NCBI GenBank assembly: GCA_030374805.1
Contig: JARGSG010000047.1
Span: forward strand, 124,001 to 188,000
DNA: 64,000 nucleotides
Source of the DNA: Gracilaria gracilis
Lineage: Eukaryota; Rhodophyta; Florideophyceae; Gracilariales; Gracilariaceae
Reading direction: 5' to 3'
This document shows positions 23,230 to 33,578 of the stretch, piece by piece. The notes beneath the pieces were generated by a model, which worked only from the letters and a program-made list of their open reading frames with translations, was not told where the DNA came from and did no database searches. Position numbers and translations under genes: made by a program. Every line of letters begins with the position of its first letter. Position 1 is the first letter of the stretch.

Positions 23230-26200
23230 CTTGCTGACTAACACCAATATATATATATGCGAGAGCAATGGCGCTAAAGCAAGACCCAATTTGAGGATGG
23301 TGTTAACCAGAGGGGCCAGTGGTAAAGTGAGGCCCAGAGGAGTCTCCAGCTGAAGATCCCCGACCCGGAGTGGTGTTCTGATGGGCTCCCGGCCAAGGCT
23401 GGAAGAGATGAGCCGAGCCTGGTGCCTGGCTAGATGCGCTACCACGACCCAAGCGGGTATTAGTAGGCACGAAGACGCCTAGCAATATGTCAGGACCCAT
23501 CAAAGGCGGTACGCTCGCATGCGCAACCGACGGAGGTACCGACGACCCCGTGTGGAGAGGAGCTCGTAGAACGGCTAGAAGGCCGGGGTTCAAGCTAGCA
23601 CCAAATAGGGGACCCTCCAAAGAGTTTGTAGGCGTCGGGCCCATAGCCGTCGCTAGGCTCGCCACATGGTCGGTAGCCATCTGGTAGAGCTCGACCTGGA
23701 ACCGGTACCAGAACTCTCCAATTTGCGAGAAGGATCTCACGTACCGTGCGTGACGGGACAAGATGCTTTCCAGGAGGGTAAGTGCTTCGAACATAGAGTT
23801 AGGACCGGCCCGATGGAAGTTCACCACGCAGACTTGGCAAGCCCGAGCCATTAAACCTGATACGGCTTAAAAGTCTACCTGAGAGGGAACAGGCGCCGTA
23901 GCCACAGCCATGATACCTGCGAGGATAGGCCCATCAACCCTCGTGGTACTGAGAAGAAGAGGAGTTACACCAGTATTGGCAGGCGTGTTGCGTCCTTCCG
24001 GAGTGGGAGTAGGCGCTAAAGTGACCACAGGGGTAGCCGCTGTTGATTCCACCATGGTTGGGAATGGTTTAGGACTCCCTGTGGGTCTCTGGTCGGTCGG
24101 TGCCGCCCTGGATAACTTTGCTTCGTGCGTAACACAACCTTCAAGGAAACCGGATCGAAAACTTCCCAACCCTGATTCGCTCCCCACAGGAAACTCTCCA
24201 CTTAGGTAGGCAACGACTTCAGCTGCTCAATGAAGTAGCCTGTACCTGCCACGATGGTTCCGAGTCCGAGTTGTCGGATGTCGCGAATGACCCTCGGAGG
24301 AATGAAGTACATACGACCAGGTGGTTACACACCGTCACGGTAAATCTCGGGTTCGCGAGAGCGGCAATCCCAGTCAATACCGTTACGGGCGGCCTGCAGA
24401 GCCAGCACGCCCACCAACACGGCCCAATCTGCGAGGCAATCGAACAAATGAGGGAATACCGATCATGGTTACGGGGGACATAGCTCCCGAAGTAGGCCAA
24501 TACCCGTGGGGTTGGGACGCTGAGCGACATCTGAACCTCATAGACATTGCACCACTCGGTTCAAGCCACATACCAAGTGGTTCTTTACTTATTAGGTTGA
24601 GAGAAGAACTCCACATTGCGGAACCCATGCATGACGCGGTTGAAGCTGGACCGGGTGCCGATGCGAGCCTCGGTGGCGGCATCCACACCCTCCCCTCCCC
24701 CCATGGCGGTGAGCCCAATGTATGGTATTGTACGGCCTGTCGAAGCACACCAAATGTTGAGAATCCGCAAGGTACTGATGCGGGAGGGAGTCAAATTGAC
24801 AAATCTTCACAACCAGATGTCGGTAATAGTGCAGCTCCAGTTCGATACGGACGAACGGCAAGTCGCTGTGATACAGCGGGGGAATGTAATACCTCATTGG
24901 TGTGTGCCACTGGCGACTTTCGTAGCACTCAACCTGACCCTGAAGAGGTTGAGATTCGTTATCCAGACGGTGGAGCGTCTGCGGAACCAAGCTAAGACGC
25001 ACAGAGTCCCAACGAAAAATACCCAAGTAGGTATCCAGAGTCGGACGTCGCAAAATGCCGGGAAGTGACGTGTTCACCGGCGCTACTGGCCAGTAACGGC
25101 GGTACAGCGTAGCTTGCAAACCCATATTTGGATCGATTCCGAAGGTACTATGTTGGGAAACGTTCCAATCGGCTGTGGTGAACGCCTCCAAACCATGATA
25201 AGAAATCCCACGAGGAATCTGGGGCTCCGGACCATACGGGTCCTAGATCTCTTTGTGAATCCCTTGAGGTTGGTGTGAAGAAGACTGAACTGGCTGCCTC
25301 TAAAAACCTGTTTGGATGCGGCTGTGGTACAACGCAGCCCCGCGCGAACCAGACTTGGTGATACCATTTCGACGACCGCGGGACGGACTGGCGCCCGACA
25401 TGTCGTGATGATTACCGCGAGGGAGTGGTTGAGACGCCGGGCACTCAACCGCAGGGGTGAACCGAACTGGCTTTTTATCCACAATGGGTGAATCGCCAGA
25501 GCTGATGCTCAAAACCCCCACCCGTTTGGGGCTCCATGCTCGTTCAACCATTAACGTATCGGCATTGGTCCCCGGGGGCGCGTCGTCCCTTGGGGTTATC
25601 TCTTCCGAGTGATCAATGTGGGGAACCGGCAAGCGTCATGTACCGCTACGGGTGTGAGCCCGTACGCTGGTACCAGGGCTACCAGCGTGGTTAAGATAGG
25701 GATCGGGTGTCACCATAAACGGGAGTAACCTTGTCGGTCAGGCGAAAAGTCACGGAGGCGCGAGCCAGCACGAACAGACTTCAAGGGGGTACGGAGATAA
25801 CCAGAAAAGGGGACGGTGAAACAACCTCGAAAGGACGGAGACGGAACCTTAAAGAAACAGCGAGATCAGCAGCAACCAAGGGGGCGCCAAAATCTTTCAC
25901 GGTACAGCCTCCAAAGGAGCACAAAGTCGCGCCGTGTACCTCAATGGTTGTACCGACGCAGGAAAGGTGATATAAGCCCTGAGTCCGTAAAGATGTACGC
26001 CACCGCGTGCTGGTGGTCGAACCATGCAGGTACACAACGGGTGCGCGTCGCGCCCAAAACCACAAATGGGAAAGAGGACGCCACTGTCGGTGGTGACCTA
26101 GATGGGTCACAGGCACGCTCCGTATCGCAGAGCGAGCGTGACGCACGGCGCAAGATGGCACGAGGGCTGCGACAGTGACCAAATTGGTACGACGATGCAA
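23230..26200 (-). other. Gypsy-1 antisense additional coding region
   Basis: Most of the long open stretches between integrase and the 3' LTR lie on the minus strand, with protein-like composition in places. One stretch near 25.2-24.6 kb is rich in Tyr, His, Leu and Trp. Another near 23.8-23.3 kb starts helical and ends in a Pro/Ser/Gly tail. Additional antisense frames downstream of pol are known in some large plant Gypsy elements. No homologue recognised, and decayed like the rest of the element. Confidence 0.45.
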
Positions 26201-26259
26201 CCAACTGGGTGAGAGGATCTAGGAGCCACGAAGGTGAGGCTCAGGGTAGGAAGGGGGTC

Positions 26260-26739
26260 TTTAGTACAATGGGACCTCAATGGGTTGGTGCCACGTGGGC
26301 CTACTTGTGTGCCTTCCTGGCTGCACTTCACCCGATTGGAATTCTCTAATTTCTAATTTCTAATTTCTAATTTAGTTTAGCTTAATATTGCTGGCCCATG
26401 ACAGTAGGTCATGGGTGCATCCGATGACGTCATGCCCGCATGGGAGATCGCCGTCAGTACACCTCGCCTTCCACCTCGGGTATTGTAAAGTCAGGCACCA
26501 TTAGGGCAGTAACTATACCATCTTGGTCACTTGCTACTCTATTAATATTCAGGTTTTATCGCGCGTCGACGTCTACTACCGTACACCTACACGGTCTAGA
26601 CTAGTTGCCACGCCGTTTGCCCCTGCGAGTTTCGGGTGCCCTACTACCATACTGGTTGTGTGTTTTCCCCCTTTAGGTTGAGCCCTCGCGCACTTCCTCT
26701 ACCAGGCGGACCCCACACCTTCTCGGTATTTGTACGACA
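26260..26739 (+). repeat. Gypsy-1 3' LTR
   Basis: About 480 bp, preceded by the purine tract GTAGGAAGGGGG and followed by target copy CTGCG. Confidence 0.88.
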
Positions 26740-26744
26740 CTGCG

Positions 26745-28120
26745 CGATCTTGTGATCTACTGTGGTTTAACACAAGTTGTTGATGGTGTGGGAATGGCTG
26801 CGTTGTCGACACTTGTTGCTACGGGCTAAAGTGGCCTTGAGAGCCACAGCGTCTTATACATACCATCGGGGTTTGTTGTCCAAAAACCCAATTTATCTAC
26901 AGAAGGTAATGCATGAAGTTATTTAGCTTATCTTTCGAGGTGTTTCTATACGCTGAACCCGATGGGTTGAATAGTTTTTATTTTTAATGGCTCTCAATTG
27001 CTTACTTTAGAGCTTACTGGAGTGTCTTATACTTTCCGGCGGCAGTATATATACATGTACGTACATTGGTATCTCATTTGCTCTCAGAAGCATTGAGCGA
27101 AAAACAGCACGGGCACCGACACAGGTCGAGTGCTTTAGCAGCAGATTTACTTTTCGACAATACTTTCAACCCCACACTCTTGACGTAGTGCTGCGATTGC
27201 AAACAGTATAAACAACACGGTTCTATGAAAACCCATCCTCTCCACGTGGTTCTGCAACTGCAAGCGGTATAAACAAACGCTTTTCAAACGACGCCATGTT
27301 CAACGAGGACACTAAACTGGAGAATGCGGAAAATATCGTTTTTTAAAAAAAATAAATGATGAATGTCAAGGTCAAGGTATTCGTTTTTCGAAACACTGAT
27401 ATTTGAGTTAATGAAGTTCAAGGAACACTGTTGTTACACCAAGACACACAAACTTTTACTAACTAATAAAAAGCAAATGAAAGCACGTCCGATGATAGTA
27501 GAATAAAAACTTCGTTTGCCTTCCTAATCGACTGTATTTCATAACCAATCCGAACACTTTGGATGTTAGAGAGAATTATTTTCCTTTGATGCTTAGCGTA
27601 TCTTTTTCGTCATTCAATTCTTATACTGGGTAATACGAAGGAAAAAGTACGAGAACATTAAACTTTAATGATTGAATCATAACTGTTCATAATATTGCGA
27701 TCCCAACTGTTTTTCGGTTATTTCTATTTCAAATGTGTGGTTTTGCAAACCCTAATGAATCTTAAAAGCGGTCATAACGGTATATGAACTTTTGTTAAGG
27801 CTTTACCCCGCCTTTCAATTACAACTGCCAGATATGAAATAATTGAGTGTCGTATTGTAAAAAATACAAGTAATTTGAGCAACACCGTAAAAGAAGAATG
27901 TATGGAATAATAAATCATGCCGGTACACTTGAGATAAGACTTGAAGTTTCATCTATCTTCCCATCAACGTTTCATGTCTTGCTTGAACACGAAACTGATT
28001 AAACTTCAAGAGGAACAAATTGTCGGCTAGTATAACAAACCTTTCATCAACATATCCGTCTTCGGCAATAACAAATTCTTGATCATGGAAAAAATATTTT
28101 AAACCTTTTATGAATTTATT
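26745..28120. other. AT-rich region, no gene seen
   Basis: The first bases continue the 5' end of the Tc1/mariner remnant. Beyond that is AT-rich DNA without long frames. A 30-bp imperfect repeat (CTGCAACTGCAAGCGGTATAA type) occurs near 27200 and 27262. Confidence 0.35.
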
Positions 28121-28366
28121 TTGTCATCGGAATATGACGCAAAAGCAAACGAACCTTGGCACCACAGAAAATTCAAAGATTTAATTCCGAAGCCACGTTT
28201 ATATCTCAATCCGACAGCTTTGGGTTTGTTTAAAAACCATTTTGCGTGGAACAGAGACTCTCCAGGGAGAGAACAATCTGTTGCGTCAAATGAAATAAAT
28301 AAAGATAAACCAATAATTGGTTTAATAACCCTTTTTCGACTCCAATTAATCTTGAATAACAGTTAG
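28121..28366 (+). other. open frame of unknown nature
   Basis: 81 codons, Lys- and Asn-rich, no motif recognised. Because the local DNA is AT-rich, a frame of this length is a little unusual, but I cannot call it a gene. Confidence 0.2.
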
Positions 28367-28409
28367 ATATAAATAACTACAGAATGAAGTATGTACTATT
28401 CTTTTTTCG

Positions 28410-28805
28410 TTAAGACTTGCAAACATCGCTTACATCTTGTAATCCACGTCTTTCTTGATTTTCATAAGCATAGATCAACGCATGAAACGTGTGCTCTGAA
28501 ACATATAATTTCAGAAATAATGGTTCCCAGAGAACATGCTCTGGACTAATGTTGTCACACAAATTGTTATCAATATTGGTCACTTTGGTCAAGAGAACAA
28601 AATAAGTTCTTGAACTCACTCCGCATAGAGATTTAAATCGTCTCACATCTGTAAGAATAAACAAACCGAGAGCATTTTGGGTGTACTGTAAAGCATGTTT
28701 GTGAAAGGCTCTGGCCATTAGAAGGAAAGGAATTGGATATATTAGAAGCGTCTTTTCTTTGGGCGAACGTGTGAAAGTCAGAGGGTTTGAGTCTAATATA
28801 TACAC
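28410..28805 (-). mobile_element. PIF/Harbinger-type transposase fragment
   Basis: 131-residue frame. The middle reads DVRRFKSLCGVSSRTYFVLL and then PEHVLWEPLFLKLYVSEHTF, the N-terminal signature of ISL2EU/PIF-Harbinger transposases (FG-S, then P-HLLW-L-FLK-Y-TE). The DDE catalytic half is not present downstream, so this is a 5' scrap. Terminal repeats not found. Confidence 0.5.
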
Positions 28806-29290
28806 AGACTCAGCTCAAAGATACGTTTTTGAGCCTTCGAAACTGCGTAGGAAGCTTCGAACTAGTACATCGCATGACAGTGCTCAAGACATGTCCTCAA
28901 TGGCTGTAAGTGCCTTTCGCTATAGATGCGTACAGAACTCACCCACAATGACCCTATGGACATAGATCTCAATTATTTCTTTAGATTTAAAGCACGGCCT
29001 CGCGTTTGTAGTCGAGCGCAAAGCACTGGTCATCAGTAGTATCCTGTAGTATACTCTATATTGCGTTCTTTGTCAATTAGTTTTAGTTCTCTTTAACGAG
29101 AAGAAGAAAAATATTATGTATTATGGCGTAACGACATAACAGTAAGTACATTAAGAAGCTTTTGAATGTTGATCTAGTACGCTATAGAGAGTGTGAACTT
29201 CGCCTTAGAGAAAGAGAATGATTTCAAAGGATTGAGAAAAGTTAATGGGTTTTAAAGTGCTTATTTTGGTTCAGAACCATTTCCCTTCAT
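28806..29290. other. intergenic, no gene seen
   Basis: AT-rich spacer between the Harbinger scrap and the Copia scrap. Nothing recognised. Confidence 0.3.
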
Positions 29291-31065
29291 TCAGATTGAC
29301 GGTGAGACTGTAGTCGTTCAGCTCCCTAAGGGTCGGAAGATTTTCCGATCTACTGTAGTGAAACCAGTTGTCGGTTCCCAGCTTAATGAAAGCTCTACAG
29401 TGCAGGAAGGAAGAAAGCCTGAAGCTATGGAAAAGGTAGCGGACGAGAAAGGAAAAGAACAGAGCAGCTCAATTGGGAAAGAACAGTGTATGGTGATGTT
29501 TGGATCAACGGAGGTCGTCATGGCGCCGTCCAGCGATGCGCACTTGTTTAAGGATGCTCGTGAGAAGGAACTAGAAGAATTAGAGAAGAATGCTACACTG
29601 AAAGTAGTGAAGTTGTCAGCGGTCCCGGTAGCCCACACTATCTATGGTACTCAATTTGTCAATGCGTACAAGACGATTAATGGAAACGAACTGAAGAAGT
29701 CTCGACTTGAAGCTCAGAACTACTCCGACTTTCAAGCTTCAACAATTTCCATCAAGGCTCCAAACGTCAGTAGACTTGGCCAACGTCTTACTGTGTGTCT
29801 TGCGGCATGCTTCCCCGACTACACGTCATACGTTCGTGACATTCCACAGGCATATGTACAGTCCAAAACTGCCCTTGAACGTAACATCTATTTACGTGCA
29901 CCTGTAGAGATGAATCTGGATGATGACGAAGTACTGTTGGCTTTCAGGCCTCTCTATGGCATACCGGAGAGCGGTCTGCATTGGTTCTTAACCTACCAGA
30001 CGCACCATAAGGGCTGGCTCTACATGAATGCAACCAAGGTAGATCCTTGTCTTCTGTATCGATGGAAAGAACGTGACTTGGAGGGCGTTACTGCCCTTCG
30101 GGTAGACGATTCGTGCGGACATGGTTTACTTGATTTCCTCAAGGAAGAACAAGAGCGATGTCGTTTCAAGTCCAAGTCACCCAAACTCTTGCAGGCGAAT
30201 TATGGCGGTGTATTCAACGGCGTCTACATTGCAAAGGCCAAAGATGGAACATACTCTATGACACAGAGTGAAAAGCCTAAGTCCTTAACGCTCGTTACCA
30301 ATGCAGAGGAGTTCAAAAGTGTTCGCGCTTCAGCGCAGTATATTGGAAACTCTGTTCGTTCGGACATATGCGGTGCTGGGCGACTGATTGCCACAGGTTC
30401 TGAAGGTCTTTCTCAGGAGTAGATCAAGGCCCTCAACACTGTCGTGAAGCACTGTCCCGAAACTTTTGAAACAGATCTTCCCTTCGTCTCTCTCGACTTA
30501 AGCTGGGTACGGCTTGTTCTGTACACAGACGCCTCTTTTGCAAATTCTGTTGACCTCAAGTCTCAGCTTGGTTTTGTACTTCTAATTGGAAAAAAGAACA
30601 GGAACTCGAACATTGTGCATTATGGGAGCACGCGATGTAAACGAGTCACACGATCTGCGATGGCTGCGGAGATACATGCACTAGTATTCGGGTTTGATAA
30701 CGCGTACATTGCGAAGGACATGTTATCTGAATTACTGGGTCGTGCAGTTGATGTCAACAGCTACGTAGATTCTCGGACATTGTTCAATGTCGTTGCAAAG
30801 AATGCAGGAACGCTGGAGAAACGTCTTCAGATTGATGTGTGTGCTCTTCGTGAGAGCCACAAAAAGGGAGAATTAAGCAGTTTACCTTAGATACCCAGCA
30901 TTGAAAACATCGCTGATGCGCTTACAAAGGCTTGCAGCTGGAAAGGACATGCATTATGGAAAATTATGCAGTGTAATAGGTTCAAAGTAGATGCAAAAGG
31001 ATGGGTTCGCAAGTTCGTAGAACATTCTTCGAAAATGAAAAGGAGTGAGTGTAAATGATCTAGAA
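29290..31065 (+). mobile_element. Copia pol fragment (Copia-2)
   Basis: Plus-strand pol remains. Reverse transcriptase is recognisable by DIPQAYVQSKTALERNIYLR (about 29.84-29.9 kb), RPLYGIPESGLHWFLTY (about 29.95 kb) and a VDDS box (about 30.1 kb). RNase H with TDASFAN lies about 30.52 kb, and the usual NIADALTKA motif about 30.91 kb. The type resembles Copia elements of fungi and oomycetes and differs from Copia-1. No LTRs, gag or integrase were found, so it is a partial copy with at least a couple of breaks. Old. Confidence 0.8.
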
Positions 31066-32300
31066 GTAGAGCTACTGTGTGCAAGGATGTGTGCACGCGT
31101 ATTGTGCAGATGCACTGTAAAATTGGTGTGTAGGTTATACGTTTTCTGATGCAAATGCAATGCTAACAATGCAATGCGATCTATGCAAAATGCGGTTATA
31201 GCATAGACTTTGTTAAGAGCACAATGCAGTATTTATATAGATAGTAGGAGTGCCTTACAACTCTATTGGGCAACATCAACAACGAATTATATTACAACCT
31301 CAACTGACCCTTCTCCTACTGTACGTCCGCGCATCTGCGCCTGCCGTGCTACCCCGCGTCTGCATGTCACCAGGGACCTCAGCAGCGCATCAACCAGACT
31401 ACCGCGCCCACGCGCCTGTGGTTCGAACCCTACGGCCGTTTGATAGCCTACACGTGTCCGACGTAATTTTGGGCGGCCTCTTCCTGACTTAAAGACAGAG
31501 GTTGAGTTTGGCATTCGGGGAGCAATAAAGATGGAATCCATTAGGTTTGGCGTATCCTGTAATAGACGGGGCGAAATAGTAGGTAGCAAAATCAGCCTCA
31601 CTGTGGAGCACATACTCGTTAGAGCGGAGAATAATCCCGAGAAAGAAAGGGCAAACCTGTAAAACAGAGCGAAGTGTAGCGAAGCCGTTAGACGAAAAAC
31701 AGAAAAGGTGCGCAAAATAAAGATAAATAAATAACCGTAACGACAGACCGATACTTTTCAGTGACGGAAGTGGATAACGTGGCCAGATAAGCGATGGTGC
31801 TCCTCTGAAATAGGGAGAAAGACCGTGCTAAAGCGAAATTGAAGCTAGAGCCAAGCCCTAGTTGAGGTTTACTTCCCGTGCAGTGGCGGCAAGTGCTGCC
31901 CCTTATATACGGCTAGTAAATACCAAAAAATATACCTGAGTACCCGGCATGCCGACCAACACTAACCCCGTGTACCTCTGTGGCACTCTTGCAATGGAGC
32001 ATCATGTAATTGGGTGCGAGCATACAATTGTAACGCTAATCGTATTCTTCGTAGGCGGATCCCTAATCCGGGCCCAATAGCCAAATAGACTTCGTAATAA
32101 TAGGAAGTTTAGCCGAAAATAACACCGGATATATGAGCTGCATACCCCTTAGTCCCTGCCAAGGAAAATTGCTCCTAACATTTAATTGCTGTTGTGATTG
32201 CGTCCGCTGCCGGAGATGTCCTTCCAACGTTCTTCATATTTGCAGGCTCGAATAATATGGCACGCTGGTAAGACGGCCTTTTTCTGGAACATTTTAAGGA
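31066..32300. other. mixed region, no gene seen
   Basis: Possible 3' trailer of Copia-2 with runs of GCAATGCAATGC-like repeats (31150-31190). A GC-richer stretch follows (31320-31440), then a plus-strand frame (31490-31650, Glu/Lys/Arg-rich) of unknown nature. No RNA gene or domain supported. Confidence 0.3.
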
Positions 32301-33272
32301 CGGAGCCAGAGTTTTGCACTGGTTGACAATGAAGAATTGGTTTCCAAGCGATGCCTTTGCAATTGGCAGCTATAATTTGTCCATGACACAGGTGCGTATC
32401 CCGTTCGTAATTTACAATATCAAGAAGCATGCACCTCATTATAGAAATGAAAAGAAGATGCTGCTCTTCGTCGATGGAAAAAATAGAGAAACGGCCACAT
32501 GTGAATCTCAAAGGCATAAAAGGCAAACATTAAACTTGTATGAACCTTTGCCAACACTTTGCATTTCTTGTAGACTTGTGATTTATCTATCAATAAGCAG
32601 TTTAAAGCTGCTATTCGGACAACCTTCGAGGCTTTGGGAAAGATCTCATTTCTAGATATGGATGACATGAAAACCAAGCTGAAGCTCGGTGTTGCTGGGT
32701 TCAGAAATATGACTCCTTATGTGTTGCGAAAAGAATTTGAGGCTGTTGGTATCTGGCCCATGGATTTCAGGTTCTTGAGGTGGGCAGAGGAGAATCAGAC
32801 TGGCAAGAATACAGCAGAATCCGCAGCCCAGTGACGCTTTCTTTGAATTGGGCTGCAAAAAAATGGAAAGAAATGCTAAAGATCGTTTGCCGGCATAATG
32901 ACATAGCTGTTCAAACGGAAAGACTGGAGAAATCATTACTGCCGGGCAAACGAAAGCCGATTACACTATCGAAAAGCTTACACGTACCGAATTGAAGGTG
33001 TGGAAGAATCTTCCGAACATCCACGATAAAACTACACTATATTTGACGGAGTGATAGAAGTTTATTTCACTTATTGCAAGCTTATAAAGAAGCGCCATAA
33101 AACTCAAAAACGAGAATCCAAAAATAAAAAAACGCAAAGCCGAGGAAAGGAGGAGACTGCTTTGTGTAAGCAACAAGCGGCAGAGCAAAAAAATCTGAAG
33201 TAAAAAGAATATGTCGCTCAACTACGAAGGGGGGTTGACCAGAAAGAGCGTAATCAGAAGAAAAGTGGTGTC
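32301..33272 (+). mobile_element. DDE (pogo/CENP-B type) transposase relic, left part
   Basis: Plus-strand scraps of a DDE_1-type transposase: LLFVDGKNRE near 32459, F-NTLHFL and SINKQFKAAIRT near 32545-32610, and VLRKEFEAVGIWPMDFRF near 32718-32775, the typical GI-P tail helix. A long Lys/Arg/Gln tail follows. A TAG interrupts the frame near 32572 and the frame changes again downstream, so it is dead. Gypsy-2 sits in the tail. The same tail frame resumes at 37694. Confidence 0.6.
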
Positions 33273-33578
33273 TGTCGTGCTGAGATCTCTGGAAAGGAGG
33301 ACGTTACGAGAGGAATTAACACAATGCGGGAGGTCTCCTGATCTGGCGTAAGTACGGCTATTTGACAGTTGCCAGAAATAGATATATCTCACCTTTGCTA
33401 CCTGCATTGGTGTCAACCTGAAGCGTAGGTGGCGCCCTCTCCGACGAGACTAGAACAGGGGCCGGCACGGAACCCCTATTCCGTATTTAATGGGCCGCAA
33501 CCAGCTTAGTAAACGAAGAAGACTCGGGTAGATGTTTGATTGAACTCTTTGGGCCCTCTCCTTCCTCCATCTTCTACA
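33273..33578 (+). repeat. Gypsy-2 5' LTR
   Basis: 306 bp, TG...CA, aligned over its length with 37393-37688. Confidence 0.82.

Larger units (their letters stand above)
15269..26739 (+). mobile_element. Ty3/Gypsy chromovirus-type element (Gypsy-1)
   Basis: About 11.5 kb with LTRs at 15269-15776 and 26260-26739 (very roughly 85-88% identical, so old) and a 5-bp target duplication CTGCG at 15264-15268 and 26740-26744. Sense parts: gag with a highly charged Lys/Arg/Asp/Ser region (16.5-16.85 kb) and a zinc knuckle (about 17.85 kb), protease with DTGA (about 18.26 kb), reverse transcriptase with YIDD (about 19.64 kb), RNase H (20.1-20.25 kb), integrase core (21.0-21.4 kb) and a chromodomain-like end (about 22.15-22.3 kb). 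A further 4 kb before the 3' LTR carries mainly antisense frames. Broken at many points (of the order of ten). Confidence 0.93.

Noticed and set aside
31400-31440. tRNA-like B box (GGTTCGAACCC) suggesting a tRNA or SINE
   Set aside because: The T-arm stem does not pair beyond two bases, and no acceptor stem or A box fits.
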